From: SMXL01 sp036985715
GTDB taxonomy: Bacteria > Bacteroidota > Rhodothermia > Rhodothermales > UBA10348
Assembly: GCA_036985715.1 (NCBI GenBank)
Contig: BTQE01000124.1
Location: 1 to 8,737 of the forward strand
Direction of reading: 5' to 3'
DNA length: 8,737 nucleotides
Shown: one piece after another, positions 1 through 6,754 of the stretch
How positions within the stretch are numbered: the first letter of the stretch is position 1
How the letters are laid out: every line of letters begins with the position of its first letter
The notes under the pieces: generated by a model
What the model was told of the DNA's origin: nothing
The model's input: only the letters and a program-made list of their open reading frames with translations
Databases searched by the model: none
Position numbers and translations under genes: made by a program

Positions 1-2852
1 GCAACAATGGGTTTCCGGATGGCATATTTTTCGTTAGGCTCGCGTGCGGGTCGCCCGTGTGGATGGCCGTACGAGCGGTCGCTTTCCCGCACAAGCCCGC
101 TCCTCTGCGCACCACCGCCCTCACCGCCCCCCTCCCGCACGAGCTCGATGTCGTAGCGGAACCCTGACTGGTTGATGTCCGGCAGCAGAATCGACACACC
201 AAAGCGCCGGGCCTCTTCCTCGAGCGTCATCAGATTGTACATGCCGGGGCGGTGCTGCATGAAGGCGGCCATAAACGCCGCCGAGTAATGGCGTTTGAGA
301 TAGGCCGACTGGTAGACCGTCTTGGCGAACGCCGCCGCATGGCTCCGGCAGAAACCGTATCCGACGAAACCCGCCACGTTCTCGAAAACTTTCGTGGCCG
401 TTTCAAAATTAACGCCCTTTCTCATGGCGCCTTTGACGAAGCGTTCGCGCATGCCCTCCATTTCGCCTGGATCTCTAAAATGTGACATCAACCGGCGGAA
501 CTCGTCGGCCTCTTCGAGCGACATGTTCGCGAAACGGTGTGCGACTTCGAGTACCTGTTCCTGGTAAACAATCACGCCGTAGGTGCTCTTGAGAAGCGGT
601 TCGAGGAGCGGATGATCGTATTCGACTTTCTCCTGGCCACGCCGCCGGCGAACAAACGGGTGCACCATGCCGCTCTGGAGCGGCCCCGGTCTGAAGAGTG
701 CGATTTCATTGATGAGATCGCCAAAGTCTTCGGGCTGGTGCTGCGCCAGGAGGTGAAGCTGCCCCTGCGACTCGATCTGGAAAACGCCGAGCGTTTTGCT
801 CGCACGCATCATGTTGTAGGTCGGAATGTCGTCGAGCGAAAGTTCGTCGATGTCAAGGGGCGGCTCTGCCGGATTCATCTGCGTGCTTCCCCCCTTCCCA
901 ACTCCGTGGCGCTGAATCATCTCGGCGGTCTCGCTCAGCGTTGCGAGCATGCGCAGGCCGAGCACATCGAACTTGACGAGACCGAGCGATTCGACGTCGT
1001 CCTTGTCGAACTGAAGAACCTTTACACCATTCGCCGAGACCTGGATCGGGCTGAAGTGGTGGAGTGGCTTCCGGGAAAGCACCATACCGCCCGAATGCAG
1101 GCCCAGGTGGCGGGGAGCGCCCAGCAGGTCCTGTGTCATTTCCAGGAGTTTATCGAGAAGGGGCGACTGCCCGCAGATGCGTTCGAGCCGGAGCCGGTAG
1201 TCGGGGAGCGTCCGCCCGCCGTATGGAGGCACGGCTTTCGAGAATCGGTTTACGGTTTCCATGGGCCAGCCGAGGGCCTTCGCGGTGTCGCGAATCGCCG
1301 AGCGAACCCGGTAGGTGATGACGGTGGCTGTCATGGCGGTCTGTTCCATACCAAAGCGCCCTTCGATCCATGCGATGATTTCGTCTCGGCGTTCGGAATC
1401 GAAATCCACGTCGATATCGGGCGTGCCTTTGCGACCCGAGTGCAGGAAGCGTTCGAAGAGGAGACCGTGAACGACCGGATCGACACCTGTAATGCCCAGG
1501 AGATAAGCCACGATGGAATTGGCGGCCGACCCGCGACCGGCGCAGCGGATGCCCAACTCCCGTGCCTTTTCGACGATTTCGTGGACGACCAGGAAGAATT
1601 CGTCCAACTCCAGCTTGCCGATTACGCTCAGTTCCTTCTGCAGCTGGGCAGCCGCCTTCTTGCGCAGAGTCGCGGGATCCGGGCCCCGGCTCTGGGGGTC
1701 CTCGGGAAGTGGATAGGGGCCGCTCACCGGGTCCGGCGGAAAATCGGTGCGACGGCCATCCGGACGTTCCAGCAAGCCCCCGGACGAGCGATCGTTTTTC
1801 GCCCCAATCCCGATACGTCCGTATTTTTGACGGCTCTCCGGGCCACCTGCAGAAACTGCCATAATGGCTGATTTTCTGCCATTTTGCGATATTTTGCTCT
1901 GGCCTGAGTCCCTCTCATCTTGCGGCTTCTTGCCCTGACCTGAGTCCCTCCCATCTTGCAGATTTTTGCCCGGGCTCGGGTACCGCCGTTCAAAAGCTTC
2001 CCAGCACCTCGCATGCAAATACTCGCGGGGCGTGTGCGGCGGCGGCACAGCCGCCGCCGGGGGCGTGATGAACCCCGGGATGAGGTCGAGTGTGCAGGCC
2101 TCGGCGATCTCCGAAGCGCGGGCGAGTGCTTCGGGATATGGGATCAGTTTCTGAAGCCCTTTCTGCGATCGCATGTGAGCCTCAGCGTTTCGGGGCCGCT
2201 CCGGATGAGCGTCGAACACATTGATCCCCAGGCGAATGCAGGTCATGAGATCGTAGCGCCGGTAGTCCTCGGCCGTCGCATGTCGAACGTCGCCTGTGGC
2301 AACGAGCGGGATGTAGGTTTCCCGGGAGAGCGCCTCAAGCGTGCGTATGCGTTTCCCGTCGCCCGGCTTGAGGTGGGTAGCCGCTTCGATCGAAAGGCGA
2401 TCGCCGAAAATGCAGTGGAGTTGCTGGACCCAGAGAAGGGCCGCTTCGCGCCGGTGCGAGTCGATGAGCTCCCAGAGTCGGCTTCCATACGTGCCTGTCA
2501 GGCAGAAGAGACCGGCCGCATAATCCATCAGTTCGATGAGCGAAGACTGGGGGTCTTCCCTAGTGCGCTGGTGGGCGATCGTGAGCAGCTGGTTTAGGTT
2601 GGATAAGCCCTCTTCGTCGGAGGCGATTAAAACAAGTGGTGCGCCCTCGATCGTCACCTCCGATCCAAAGATGGGTTTGATGCCCAGCATGCCGCAAGCT
2701 TTCTGGAAACGAACGATTCCATAGATCCCATTCACGTCCGTGAGCGCCACGGCTTGGGCGCCTTGCAGGTGGGCGTGGGCGGCGAGGGACTCCGGCGCGG
2801 AGCCGCCGGCCAAAAACGAAAACCAGCTGCGACAGTGAAGTTGGGCGAACAT
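1..2852 (-). CDS. dnaE2: DNA polymerase III alpha subunit, DnaE2-like (3' end outside window)
   Basis: This is a replicative-type (C-family) DNA polymerase, probably the error-prone DnaE2 branch used in damage tolerance. The frame is open for 950 codons from ATG at 2852 to the left edge. An N-terminal PHP domain begins QLHCRSWFSFLAGG, followed by ALTDVNGIYGIVRF. The palm contains RCAGRGSAANS, then TPDIDVDFDSERRDEII with two catalytic aspartates, and LVKFDVLGLRML with the third. ALFRPGPLQSGMVHPFVRRR and GYGFCRSHAAAFA are typical finger-region motifs and lean toward DnaE2 over DnaE1. The PHP metal ligands are partly lost (HCRS rather than HxHS, TDVN rather than TDHD), so proofreading by PHP is unlikely. 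About 100 residues between RRYP and the LRKKAAAQLQKEL helix, and a Gly/Arg-rich stretch near the left edge, are insertions relative to the family. The start is chosen because the PHP motif follows at once; the upstream SD is weak. The DnaE1/DnaE2 assignment is uncertain without the C-terminus. Confidence 0.9.
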   Translation of the reverse strand, partial: MFAQLHCRSWFSFLAGGSAPESLAAHAHLQGAQAVALTDVNGIYGIVRFQKACGMLGIKPIFGSEVTIEGAPLVLIASDEEGLSNLNQLLTIAHQRTREDPQSSLIELMDYAAGLFCLTGTYGSRLWELIDSHRREAALLWVQQLHCIFGDRLSIEAATHLKPGDGKRIRTLEALSRETYIPLVATGDVRHATAEDYRRYDLMTCIRLGINVFDAHPERPRNAEAHMRSQKGLQKLIPYPEALARASEIAEACTLDLIPGFITPPAAAVPPPHTPREYLHARCWEAFERRYPSPGKNLQDGRDSGQGKKPQDERDSGQSKISQNGRKSAIMAVSAGGPESRQKYGRIGIGAKNDRSSGGLLERPDGRRTDFPPDPVSGPYPLPEDPQSRGPDPATLRKKAAAQLQKELSVIGKLELDEFFLVVHEIVEKARELGIRCAGRGSAANSIVAYLLGITGVDPVVHGLLFERFLHSGRKGTPDIDVDFDSERRDEIIAWIEGRFGMEQTAMTATVITYRVRSAIRDTAKALGWPMETVNRFSKAVPPYGGRTLPDYRLRLERICGQSPLLDKLLEMTQDLLGAPRHLGLHSGGMVLSRKPLHHFSPIQVSANGVKVLQFDKDDVESLGLVKFDVLGLRMLATLSETAEMIQRHGVGKGGSTQMNPAEPPLDIDELSLDDIPTYNMMRASKTLGVFQIESQGQLHLLAQHQPEDFGDLINEIALFRPGPLQSGMVHPFVRRRRGQEKVEYDHPLLEPLLKSTYGVIVYQEQVLEVAHRFANMSLEEADEFRRLMSHFRDPGEMEGMRERFVKGAMRKGVNFETATKVFENVAGFVGYGFCRSHAAAFAKTVYQSAYLKRHYSAAFMAAFMQHRPGMYNLMTLEEEARRFGVSILLPDINQSGFRYDIELVREGGGEGGGAQRSGLVRESDRSYGHPHGRPAREPNEKYAIRKPIV
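40..144 (-). repeat. Gly/Arg-rich in-frame insertion with short repeats in the polymerase gene
   Basis: Between the conserved PDINQSGFRYDIELV segment and a resumed polymerase-like KYAIRKPIV, the reading frame passes through a GGGGEGGG and Arg-rich stretch. It contains a 12-bp direct repeat with one mismatch (85-96 and 133-144, TCCCGCACRAGC) and an inverted relative of it near 40-52. It resembles a second repeat-derived insertion that preserved the frame. Confidence 0.45.
1860..1967 (-). repeat. three 36-bp tandem repeats inside the polymerase gene
   Basis: Three consecutive 36-bp units (1932-1967, 1896-1931, 1860-1895 in gene order) encode KNLQDGRDSGQG, KKPQDERDSGQS and the more diverged KISQNGRKSAIM. 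A partial unit seems to precede them (1968 to about 1985). The unit length is a multiple of three and the polymerase frame is kept. The reverse strand has a second open frame through the same repeats. No polymerase function is expected for this segment. It looks like an inserted dispersed or expanding repeat tolerated in a linker between the PHP and palm domains. Confidence 0.8.
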
Positions 2853-2963
2853 GCGCCGCGAGTAGATACTCTGCCGGATTGCCCGTGACAAAAGACAGGA
2901 ATCGCGTTACAGAAAATGAGTGATTTTTCTTCAAATCCAGCGATGTGATACTGAGCACTATGC

Positions 2964-2976
2964 CGAACATGTGTTC
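2964..2976. promoter_or_regulatory. LexA/SOS-like box upstream of the polymerase gene
   Basis: CGAACATGTGTTC fits the GAAC-N4-GTTC type of LexA operator (CGAACRNRYGTTYG-like). It lies about 112 bp upstream of the polymerase ATG on the divergent intergenic region. Since dnaE2-type genes are typically in the LexA regulon, the site supports damage-inducible expression. The host LexA specificity is unknown. Confidence 0.55.
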
Positions 2977-2988
2977 AACATATGTACG
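2976..2988. promoter_or_regulatory. second, degenerate LexA-like box or antitoxin half-site
   Basis: On the minus strand CGTACATATGTTG abuts the first box and differs from an ideal CGAACATATGTTC at two positions. The same bases contain ATATGTAC (2980-2987), identical to the half-site of the yefM operator at 3114. It could serve either regulator. Confidence 0.3.
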
Positions 2989-3113
2989 ATCTTTCGCTGT
3001 GTCAATATGTGCAAGCGGGGTAAAAGAGATTCTTTTTTGAGCGAAAGAAGTCACGCCTACAGCCAAGATGTGTCTTGAAGACATGACGAAACCAAACAGA
3101 GAGCTAATCATAG

Positions 3114-3138
3114 ATATGTACAGAAATACAGTACATAT
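3114..3138. promoter_or_regulatory. operator of the yefM-yoeB operon
   Basis: The inverted repeat ATATGTAC (3114-3121) and GTACATAT (3131-3138), spaced by 9 bp, ends one base before the antitoxin ATG. The left arm contains TGTACA, the hexamer known to be recognised by E. coli YefM. Further ATATGT(A/G)C half-sites lie at 2980-2987 and 3005-3012. Binding here would block transcription and cover the ribosome site, giving classical autorepression. Confidence 0.6.
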
Positions 3139-3139
3139 T

Positions 3140-3427
3140 ATGAACACACTGGAACTAACATACACCGAAGCTCGCGCGAATCTTGCCACTCTATGGGACC
3201 GGGTGATTCAGGACAGAAAGACCGCCATCATACATCGCCGAGGAAAAGAAGATGTGGCGATGCTTCCCGCATCGGAATTATCTGGGTTGATGGAGACGGT
3301 GCACCTGCTCCGGTCACCAAAGAATGCGGAACGACTGCTAGAAGCCATTCAGGAAATGGAAGACGGAAAGGGAATCGAAATGTCCGTCGACGAGCTGAGA
3401 GCAAAATATGATCTCTATGAGGAATAG
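3140..3427 (+). CDS. yefM: YefM-family antitoxin
   Basis: A 95-residue antitoxin of the Phd/YefM family that would neutralise the YoeB toxin encoded next and repress the operon. The N-terminus LTYTEARANLATLWDRV matches the Phd/YefM dimerisation and DNA-binding fold. LLRSPKNAERLLEAI followed by GKG is close to the LLRSPANARRL...GKG segment of E. coli YefM. The acidic C-terminus (VDELRAKYDLYEE) is the likely toxin-wrapping tail. ATG at 3140 is preferred because it aligns with the family start; in-frame ATGs at 3116 and 3068 lie inside or upstream of the operator. No clear SD precedes 3140. It is separated by 14 bp from yoeB. Confidence 0.88.
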   Translation: MNTLELTYTEARANLATLWDRVIQDRKTAIIHRRGKEDVAMLPASELSGLMETVHLLRSPKNAERLLEAIQEMEDGKGIEMSVDELRAKYDLYEE

Positions 3428-3441
3428 ACCCGGAGAGACGC

Positions 3442-3696
3442 TTGAGGATTGAATTTCAACCTCGGTTTTTGAAAGATCTTGACTGGTGGATCCGGAACGA
3501 TCGACGAACTGCACTACGGGTTCTCAAAATCGTAGAAGCCGTAAGACGAGAGCCCTTTAAAGGAATTGGGAAACCGGAACCACTGAAAAAAATTGGTCCT
3601 GGATATTGGTCGAGACGCATCACGCTACAAGATCGACTAGTATATCACGTCGGTATAGACTGCATAAGATTTCTACAGGCACGCTATCACTACTAG
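3442..3696 (+). CDS. yoeB: YoeB-family mRNA interferase toxin
   Basis: An 84-residue ribosome-dependent endoribonuclease toxin of the RelE superfamily, the same length as E. coli YoeB. Family motifs are GKPEPLK (Glu46), WSRRIT, RLVY (Arg65) and the C-terminal RYHY (His83, Tyr84), so all key catalytic residues are present. The start is TTG at 3442, preceded by GGAG at 3432-3435 with 6-nt spacing. It forms an operon with the antitoxin gene upstream. Its stop is one base from the stop of the convergent integrase gene. It appears intact and probably active. Confidence 0.93.
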   Translation: MRIEFQPRFLKDLDWWIRNDRRTALRVLKIVEAVRREPFKGIGKPEPLKKIGPGYWSRRITLQDRLVYHVGIDCIRFLQARYHY

Positions 3697-3697
3697 T

Positions 3698-4669
3698 TCA
3701 CATGTCTAATGGACTCCTCACATGGATCCCTTTGTTAAGCACATGCGTGTACAGCATGGTCGTTCGAAGATCTTCGTGACCAAGCAACTCCTGAACCGTT
3801 CGGATATCGTAGCCTGTCTCCAGCAAATGTGTTGCAAAACTGTGTCTCAGCGTATGACAGGTTACCCGTTTACAAATGCCCGCCTGACTCGCACCGGTCT
3901 TAACCGCCTTTTGCACTGTACTCGGTGACATATGATGTCGTGTCATCTCCCCCGTCTCGGTGTTGACCGTTCTGATCGCTGATGGAAACACATATTGCCA
4001 AAGCCAATCTGTAGCAGCAGTATGCGACTTTCTATCAAAGGCATATGGAAGAGGGACTTGCCCATATCCATCCGCGAGATCAACCTGGTGGATGCGCTTC
4101 ACCTTAGCCAGATGGTCGCGAATAGGCACAATCAACCGTGCTGGAAGCATGGTCTTTCGGTCTTTGTGTCCTTTGGCTAGAGCGACATGGAGAATTCCAT
4201 ATTCAAAATCGATGTCCTTTAGGCGCAATGTCACTCCTTCCATCACGCGAAGTCCTGAACCGTACAGCAATCGTGCAACGAGACCTGCTTGACCCCCGAT
4301 CTGGTCGAGTAATCGACGGGCTTCATTTGCAGAAACGACGACCGGAAGTCGTCTAGGCTTTCGAGCGCGAACGAATGCGCCAAATTCATCCAGATCCCGA
4401 CGAAGCACGTGCTTATAGAGAAATACAAGTGCATTCAATGCCTGATTTTGAGTAGAGGCAGAGACTTTCCTGTGAGTCGCCAGGTGAGTCAGAAACTCGC
4501 GAATTTCCTCAGCACCCAGGTCGGCCGGATGCCGAAGTTTTTGAAAACGGATGAATCGCTTAATCCATTCGAGGTACGTCTTTTCCGTCGATACCGCGAA
4601 ATTTCGCCGACGGCACGCCGCCCTCACTGCGGCGACCAGCTTGCCAGGGCGTCGTGCAATAGTACCCAT
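3698..4669 (-). CDS. intI: integron integrase (tyrosine recombinase)
   Basis: A 323-residue tyrosine recombinase that would insert and excise gene cassettes at attI and attC. The N-terminal core-binding part contains FAVSTEKTYLEWIKRFIRF and VSASTQNQALNALVFLYKHVL. Catalytic residues are Arg in LLYGSGLRVMEG, Lys in AKGHKDRK, HTLRHSFATHLL, LLGHED, and the nucleophile Tyr in MLYTHVLNKG. The IntI-specific extra helix is present (ATDWLWQYVFPS, then TRHHMSPS), which separates it from Xer proteins. The C-terminus VRSPLD is typical of IntI. It is oriented away from the cassette array, the standard arrangement. The ATG at 4669 gives a family-like N-terminus (MGTIARRPGK); an in-frame ATG at 4747 would add 26 residues. 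No defects are seen. Confidence 0.95.
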   Translation of the reverse strand: MGTIARRPGKLVAAVRAACRRRNFAVSTEKTYLEWIKRFIRFQKLRHPADLGAEEIREFLTHLATHRKVSASTQNQALNALVFLYKHVLRRDLDEFGAFVRARKPRRLPVVVSANEARRLLDQIGGQAGLVARLLYGSGLRVMEGVTLRLKDIDFEYGILHVALAKGHKDRKTMLPARLIVPIRDHLAKVKRIHQVDLADGYGQVPLPYAFDRKSHTAATDWLWQYVFPSAIRTVNTETGEMTRHHMSPSTVQKAVKTGASQAGICKRVTCHTLRHSFATHLLETGYDIRTVQELLGHEDLRTTMLYTHVLNKGIHVRSPLDM

Positions 4670-4827
4670 GCCGCATGTCTTTCTTTTTAAGACCCGTATT
4701 GCGCTTATACATAACTCGTCTTCAGCTTCGCGATATGCGGCCAACACGATAAGCAGATGACTGCATCGACAATTCTGTCCCGAACTGAACGATTAATATG
4801 ATTACCGCTGATAGGCGGACTAGTACA

Positions 4828-4842
4828 GCGAGGTCGCCTCGC
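4828..4842. repeat. perfect 6-bp inverted repeat in the attI region
   Basis: GCGAGG-TCG-CCTCGC lies in the intI-attI spacer, three bases upstream of the possible -35 of the cassette promoter. It has no T-tract, so a terminator is unlikely. It could be a protein-binding site for the divergent intI and cassette promoters. Confidence 0.4.
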
Positions 4843-4844
4843 CC

Positions 4845-4873
4845 TTGTAAGAAGCCTGTGGATCTGTTACACT
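4845..4873 (+). promoter_or_regulatory. possible cassette promoter
   Basis: TTGTAA (4845-4850) and TACACT (4868-4873) are separated by 17 bp and point into the array. Each matches the sigma-70 consensus at four of six positions. The location, about 60 bp before the attI crossover point, suits a Pc-type promoter. Evidence is only this weak match. Confidence 0.35.
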
Positions 4874-4942
4874 TACGAAAACAGCGGGTTGGGGGCTGAA
4901 CCTAGTTTGCCGTGCGCCCGGTCCATTGAAGACCTGTTCTGT
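4874..4942 (+). other. attI: attI recombination site region
   Basis: The crossover is placed at G4936^TT. The bases GTTCTGTGCG (4936-4945) are the exact reverse complement of CGCACAGAAC (5554-5563), the R'' box of the first cassette. In integrons this relation arises because a cassette's first bases come from the R' of its own attC. The core GTTCTGT departs from GTTRRRY after GTT. The left limit of attI is arbitrary here. Confidence 0.65.
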
Positions 4943-5005
4943 GCGTATCAGAACCATATTGCCTTAACTCTGTATTTATTGGAACCAGATCAAGAGCCTT
5001 TGTCC

Positions 5006-5218
5006 ATGCCGAACACTTTCAAAGCCATTCTAGGAAGAGACGGAAAACTCCGTCTTCGAGACAAGATCCGTTTCTCTCGAGACAGAAAAGTGCTTGTTAC
5101 CGTACTGGATGATGGATTGGAGGATGAATCGCAGTTCTCGTCCAACCTGAGTGAATCGTCTTTGTCCAAGGATTGGAATCGCGCAGAAGAGGACAAGGCA
5201 TGGCAACACCTACAGTAG
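5006..5218 (+). CDS. antitoxin of a MazF/PemK-type pair
   Basis: A 70-residue antitoxin partner of the overlapping MazF-like toxin. The N-terminal half (FKAILGRDGKLRLRDKIRF, then VLVTVLDD) looks like a small beta-rich DNA-binding or dimerisation part. The C-terminal LSESSLSKDWNRAEEDKAW motif is familiar from antitoxins paired with PemK/MazF toxins in cyanobacteria and other bacteria, and is the likely toxin-binding tail. The ATG at 5006 starts where homology begins; an in-frame ATG at 4889 lies before the cassette boundary and is discounted. It overlaps the toxin start by 19 bp, implying translational coupling. Confidence 0.8.
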   Translation: MPNTFKAILGRDGKLRLRDKIRFSRDRKVLVTVLDDGLEDESQFSSNLSESSLSKDWNRAEEDKAWQHLQ

Positions 5219-5547
5219 GCAGCGTCGTCCTCGTTCGGTTTCCATTCTCGGATCTTTCCGATTTTAAACTAAGGCCAGCTTTCGTCCTCGCGGACGTTGG
5301 TAAGGACGACTTCCTGCTTTGTCAAATCACGAGTAGGCGATACGAAGATTCAGGCGCCTTGTCTCTCTTGGATGATCATTTTAGCGAAGGAAGCCTACAG
5401 CGAGAAAGCTTCATCCGTCCAGAGAAGCTCTTCACCGCCAATGAAACCCTGATCGAACGCGAAATCGGAAAACTCACGGTTGAATATTGGAAGACCGTTG
5501 TGCGTTCGATTGTAGAATTATTGCAACGGAGCATTCCTGGACAATAA
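5200..5547 (+). CDS. MazF/PemK-family endoribonuclease toxin
   Basis: A 115-residue toxin expected to cut mRNA at short specific sequences. Family features are GSVVLVRFPFSDLSDFKLRPAFVLA at residues 7-31, with the basic RPA segment typical of MazF/PemK, then FLLCQITSR, and a later SFIRPEKLFTANETLI segment. ATG at 5200 is preferred over 5173 because GAGGA lies just upstream and the MATPTVGSVV start fits the family. It ends 6 bp before the R'' box of attC1, so the cassette is tightly packed. Confidence 0.88.
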   Translation: MATPTVGSVVLVRFPFSDLSDFKLRPAFVLADVGKDDFLLCQITSRRYEDSGALSLLDDHFSEGSLQRESFIRPEKLFTANETLIEREIGKLTVEYWKTVVRSIVELLQRSIPGQ

Positions 5548-5575
5548 CAATTCCGCACAGAACAAGACGGTATGC

Positions 5576-5592
5576 TAAAGAAGTAAGCCTCG
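5576..5592 (+). repeat. left subterminal inverted repeat of the insertion sequence
   Basis: TAAAGAAGTAAGCCTCG pairs with the right copy at 6970-6986 with one mismatch. It starts 9 bp inside the inferred left tip. Confidence 0.85.
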
Positions 5593-5654
5593 GACAGAGC
5601 GGGTAAATTGGGTTTGAGACAATCCAACAATCCGCGCCATCACGAGGCCTACTT
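5581..5654 (+). promoter_or_regulatory. hairpin masking the transposase ribosome-binding site
   Basis: AAGTAAGCCTCG (5581-5592, within the left inverted repeat) can pair with CGAGGCCTACTT (5643-5654) at 11 of 12 positions. A nested GCGG/CCGC stem with ATTGG/CCAA pairing lies in the loop. The right arm contains GAGG (5644-5647), the likely SD, and ends directly before the ATG at 5655. Transcripts entering from outside would contain the hairpin and hide the start site. Confidence 0.5.
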
Positions 5655-6742
5655 ATGAAGGAGCAATCTACAGTACTCGACTTTACAGGAGAAGATATTT
5701 TCGTTGGAATCGACGTGCATTTGAACTCATGGACGGTGAGTATTTACACGGCCCATCTTGAGCACAAGACGTTTCGACAGGATCCCTCGCCCGAGATCTT
5801 GATGCGTTATCTGCGGCGCCATTTTCCGGGAGCACGCTACAACGGCGTGTACGAGGCCGGCTACTGCGGTTTCTGGATCTACGAGGCTCTCAGCGAAGCC
5901 GGAATGGACATGATGGTGATTAATGCGGCAGATGTGCCGACCACTGACAGGGAGCGCACGTACAAGCACGACCCGGTAGATTCGCGCAAGTTGGCCCGAA
6001 GCCTTCGATCGCGGGAGTTGCGGCCCATCTACGTGCCCTCGCGCGAGGCCCTCGAGGATCGGCAGCTAGTGCGCACCCGCAATCGACTCATCAGCAAGCA
6101 AACGCGGGTCAAGAATCAGATCAAGGCCATGGTTCGCCATTTTGGAATCACGTTTCCCGAGGAGTTTGCCCGCCGCCACTGGTCGGCTCCCTTCATAGCC
6201 TGGCTGCAGGAGCTGAGAGAGGGGGGCATGAAGCAGAGAAGCGGCTCACTGGCATTTGGGGGCTGCTACTCGATGAACTGCTGGCACTGCGCCGCCAGAT
6301 CCTTGAGGCGACGCGGGCCATTCGTACGCTTTCGCGTAGCAATCATTACCGCCATCACGTCGAGCATCTGCTCACGATTGAAGGCATTGGGCTCATCAGC
6401 GCGATGATCCTGATGACAGAACTGGTCGATATTGATCGCTTTCGAACGTTTGACCGTCTGGCCAGCTTTGTGGGCCTGGTGCCGGGTAAGCACGCTTCGG
6501 GCGATCGTGATCCCAGCCAGAGCCTGACCGATCGACGATGTCCGCAACTGCGCTACATCCTGATCGAGAGCGCCTGGGTTGCTGCGCGCAGAGATCCTCG
6601 TCTGGCCCAGGACTTCGAGCGACTAGTGAAGCGAATGAAGAAAACCAATGCCATCATCCGCATCGCTCGCAAGCAGTTGAGCCGAATCCGCTTCGTTCTC
6701 AAGAACGAATTGCCCTATGTATCACAACCCCTGGCCGCATGA
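5655..6742 (+). pseudogene. IS110-family DEDD transposase, frameshifted
   Basis: About 362 codons encode an IS110-family recombinase in two frames. The first part (5655 to about 6224) has the RuvC-like DEDD residues: Asp in FVGIDVHLNSW, Glu in YEAGYCGFWIYEAL, and Asp in KHDPVDSRKLARSLRSREL. The second part, one frame back, contains LLTIEGIGLISAMILMTEL, FVGLVPGKHASGDRD and LRYILIESAW, the C-terminal Tnp domain in which a conserved serine acts. The frames meet at a run of six G (6221-6226); a -1 shift there restores the family sequence. This is either an inactivating one-base insertion, a sequencing error, or slippage on GGGGGGC. Both halves are otherwise well conserved, so the damage must be recent if real. 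Confidence 0.85.
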
Positions 6743-6754
6743 GAGCCGTAATCT

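Noticed and set aside
32..38. GTTAGGC, a perfect attC core match
   Set aside because: It lies inside the polymerase coding sequence with no L boxes; chance occurrence.
537..1871. 444-codon open frame on the plus strand
   Set aside because: It is the exact codon-register antisense of the polymerase gene, whose translation has clear catalytic motifs; the plus-strand product resembles nothing.
1724..2014. Minus-strand frame with KMRGTQARAKYRK-like repeats
   Set aside because: It overlaps the polymerase repeats in another frame; the repetition follows from the 36-bp DNA period. It has no independent start signal.
1956..2597. 213-codon open frame on the plus strand
   Set aside because: Also an antisense shadow of the polymerase gene.
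2560..3189. 209-codon minus-strand frame spanning the intergenic region
   Set aside because: It overlaps the polymerase start, the operator and yefM; no family resemblance.
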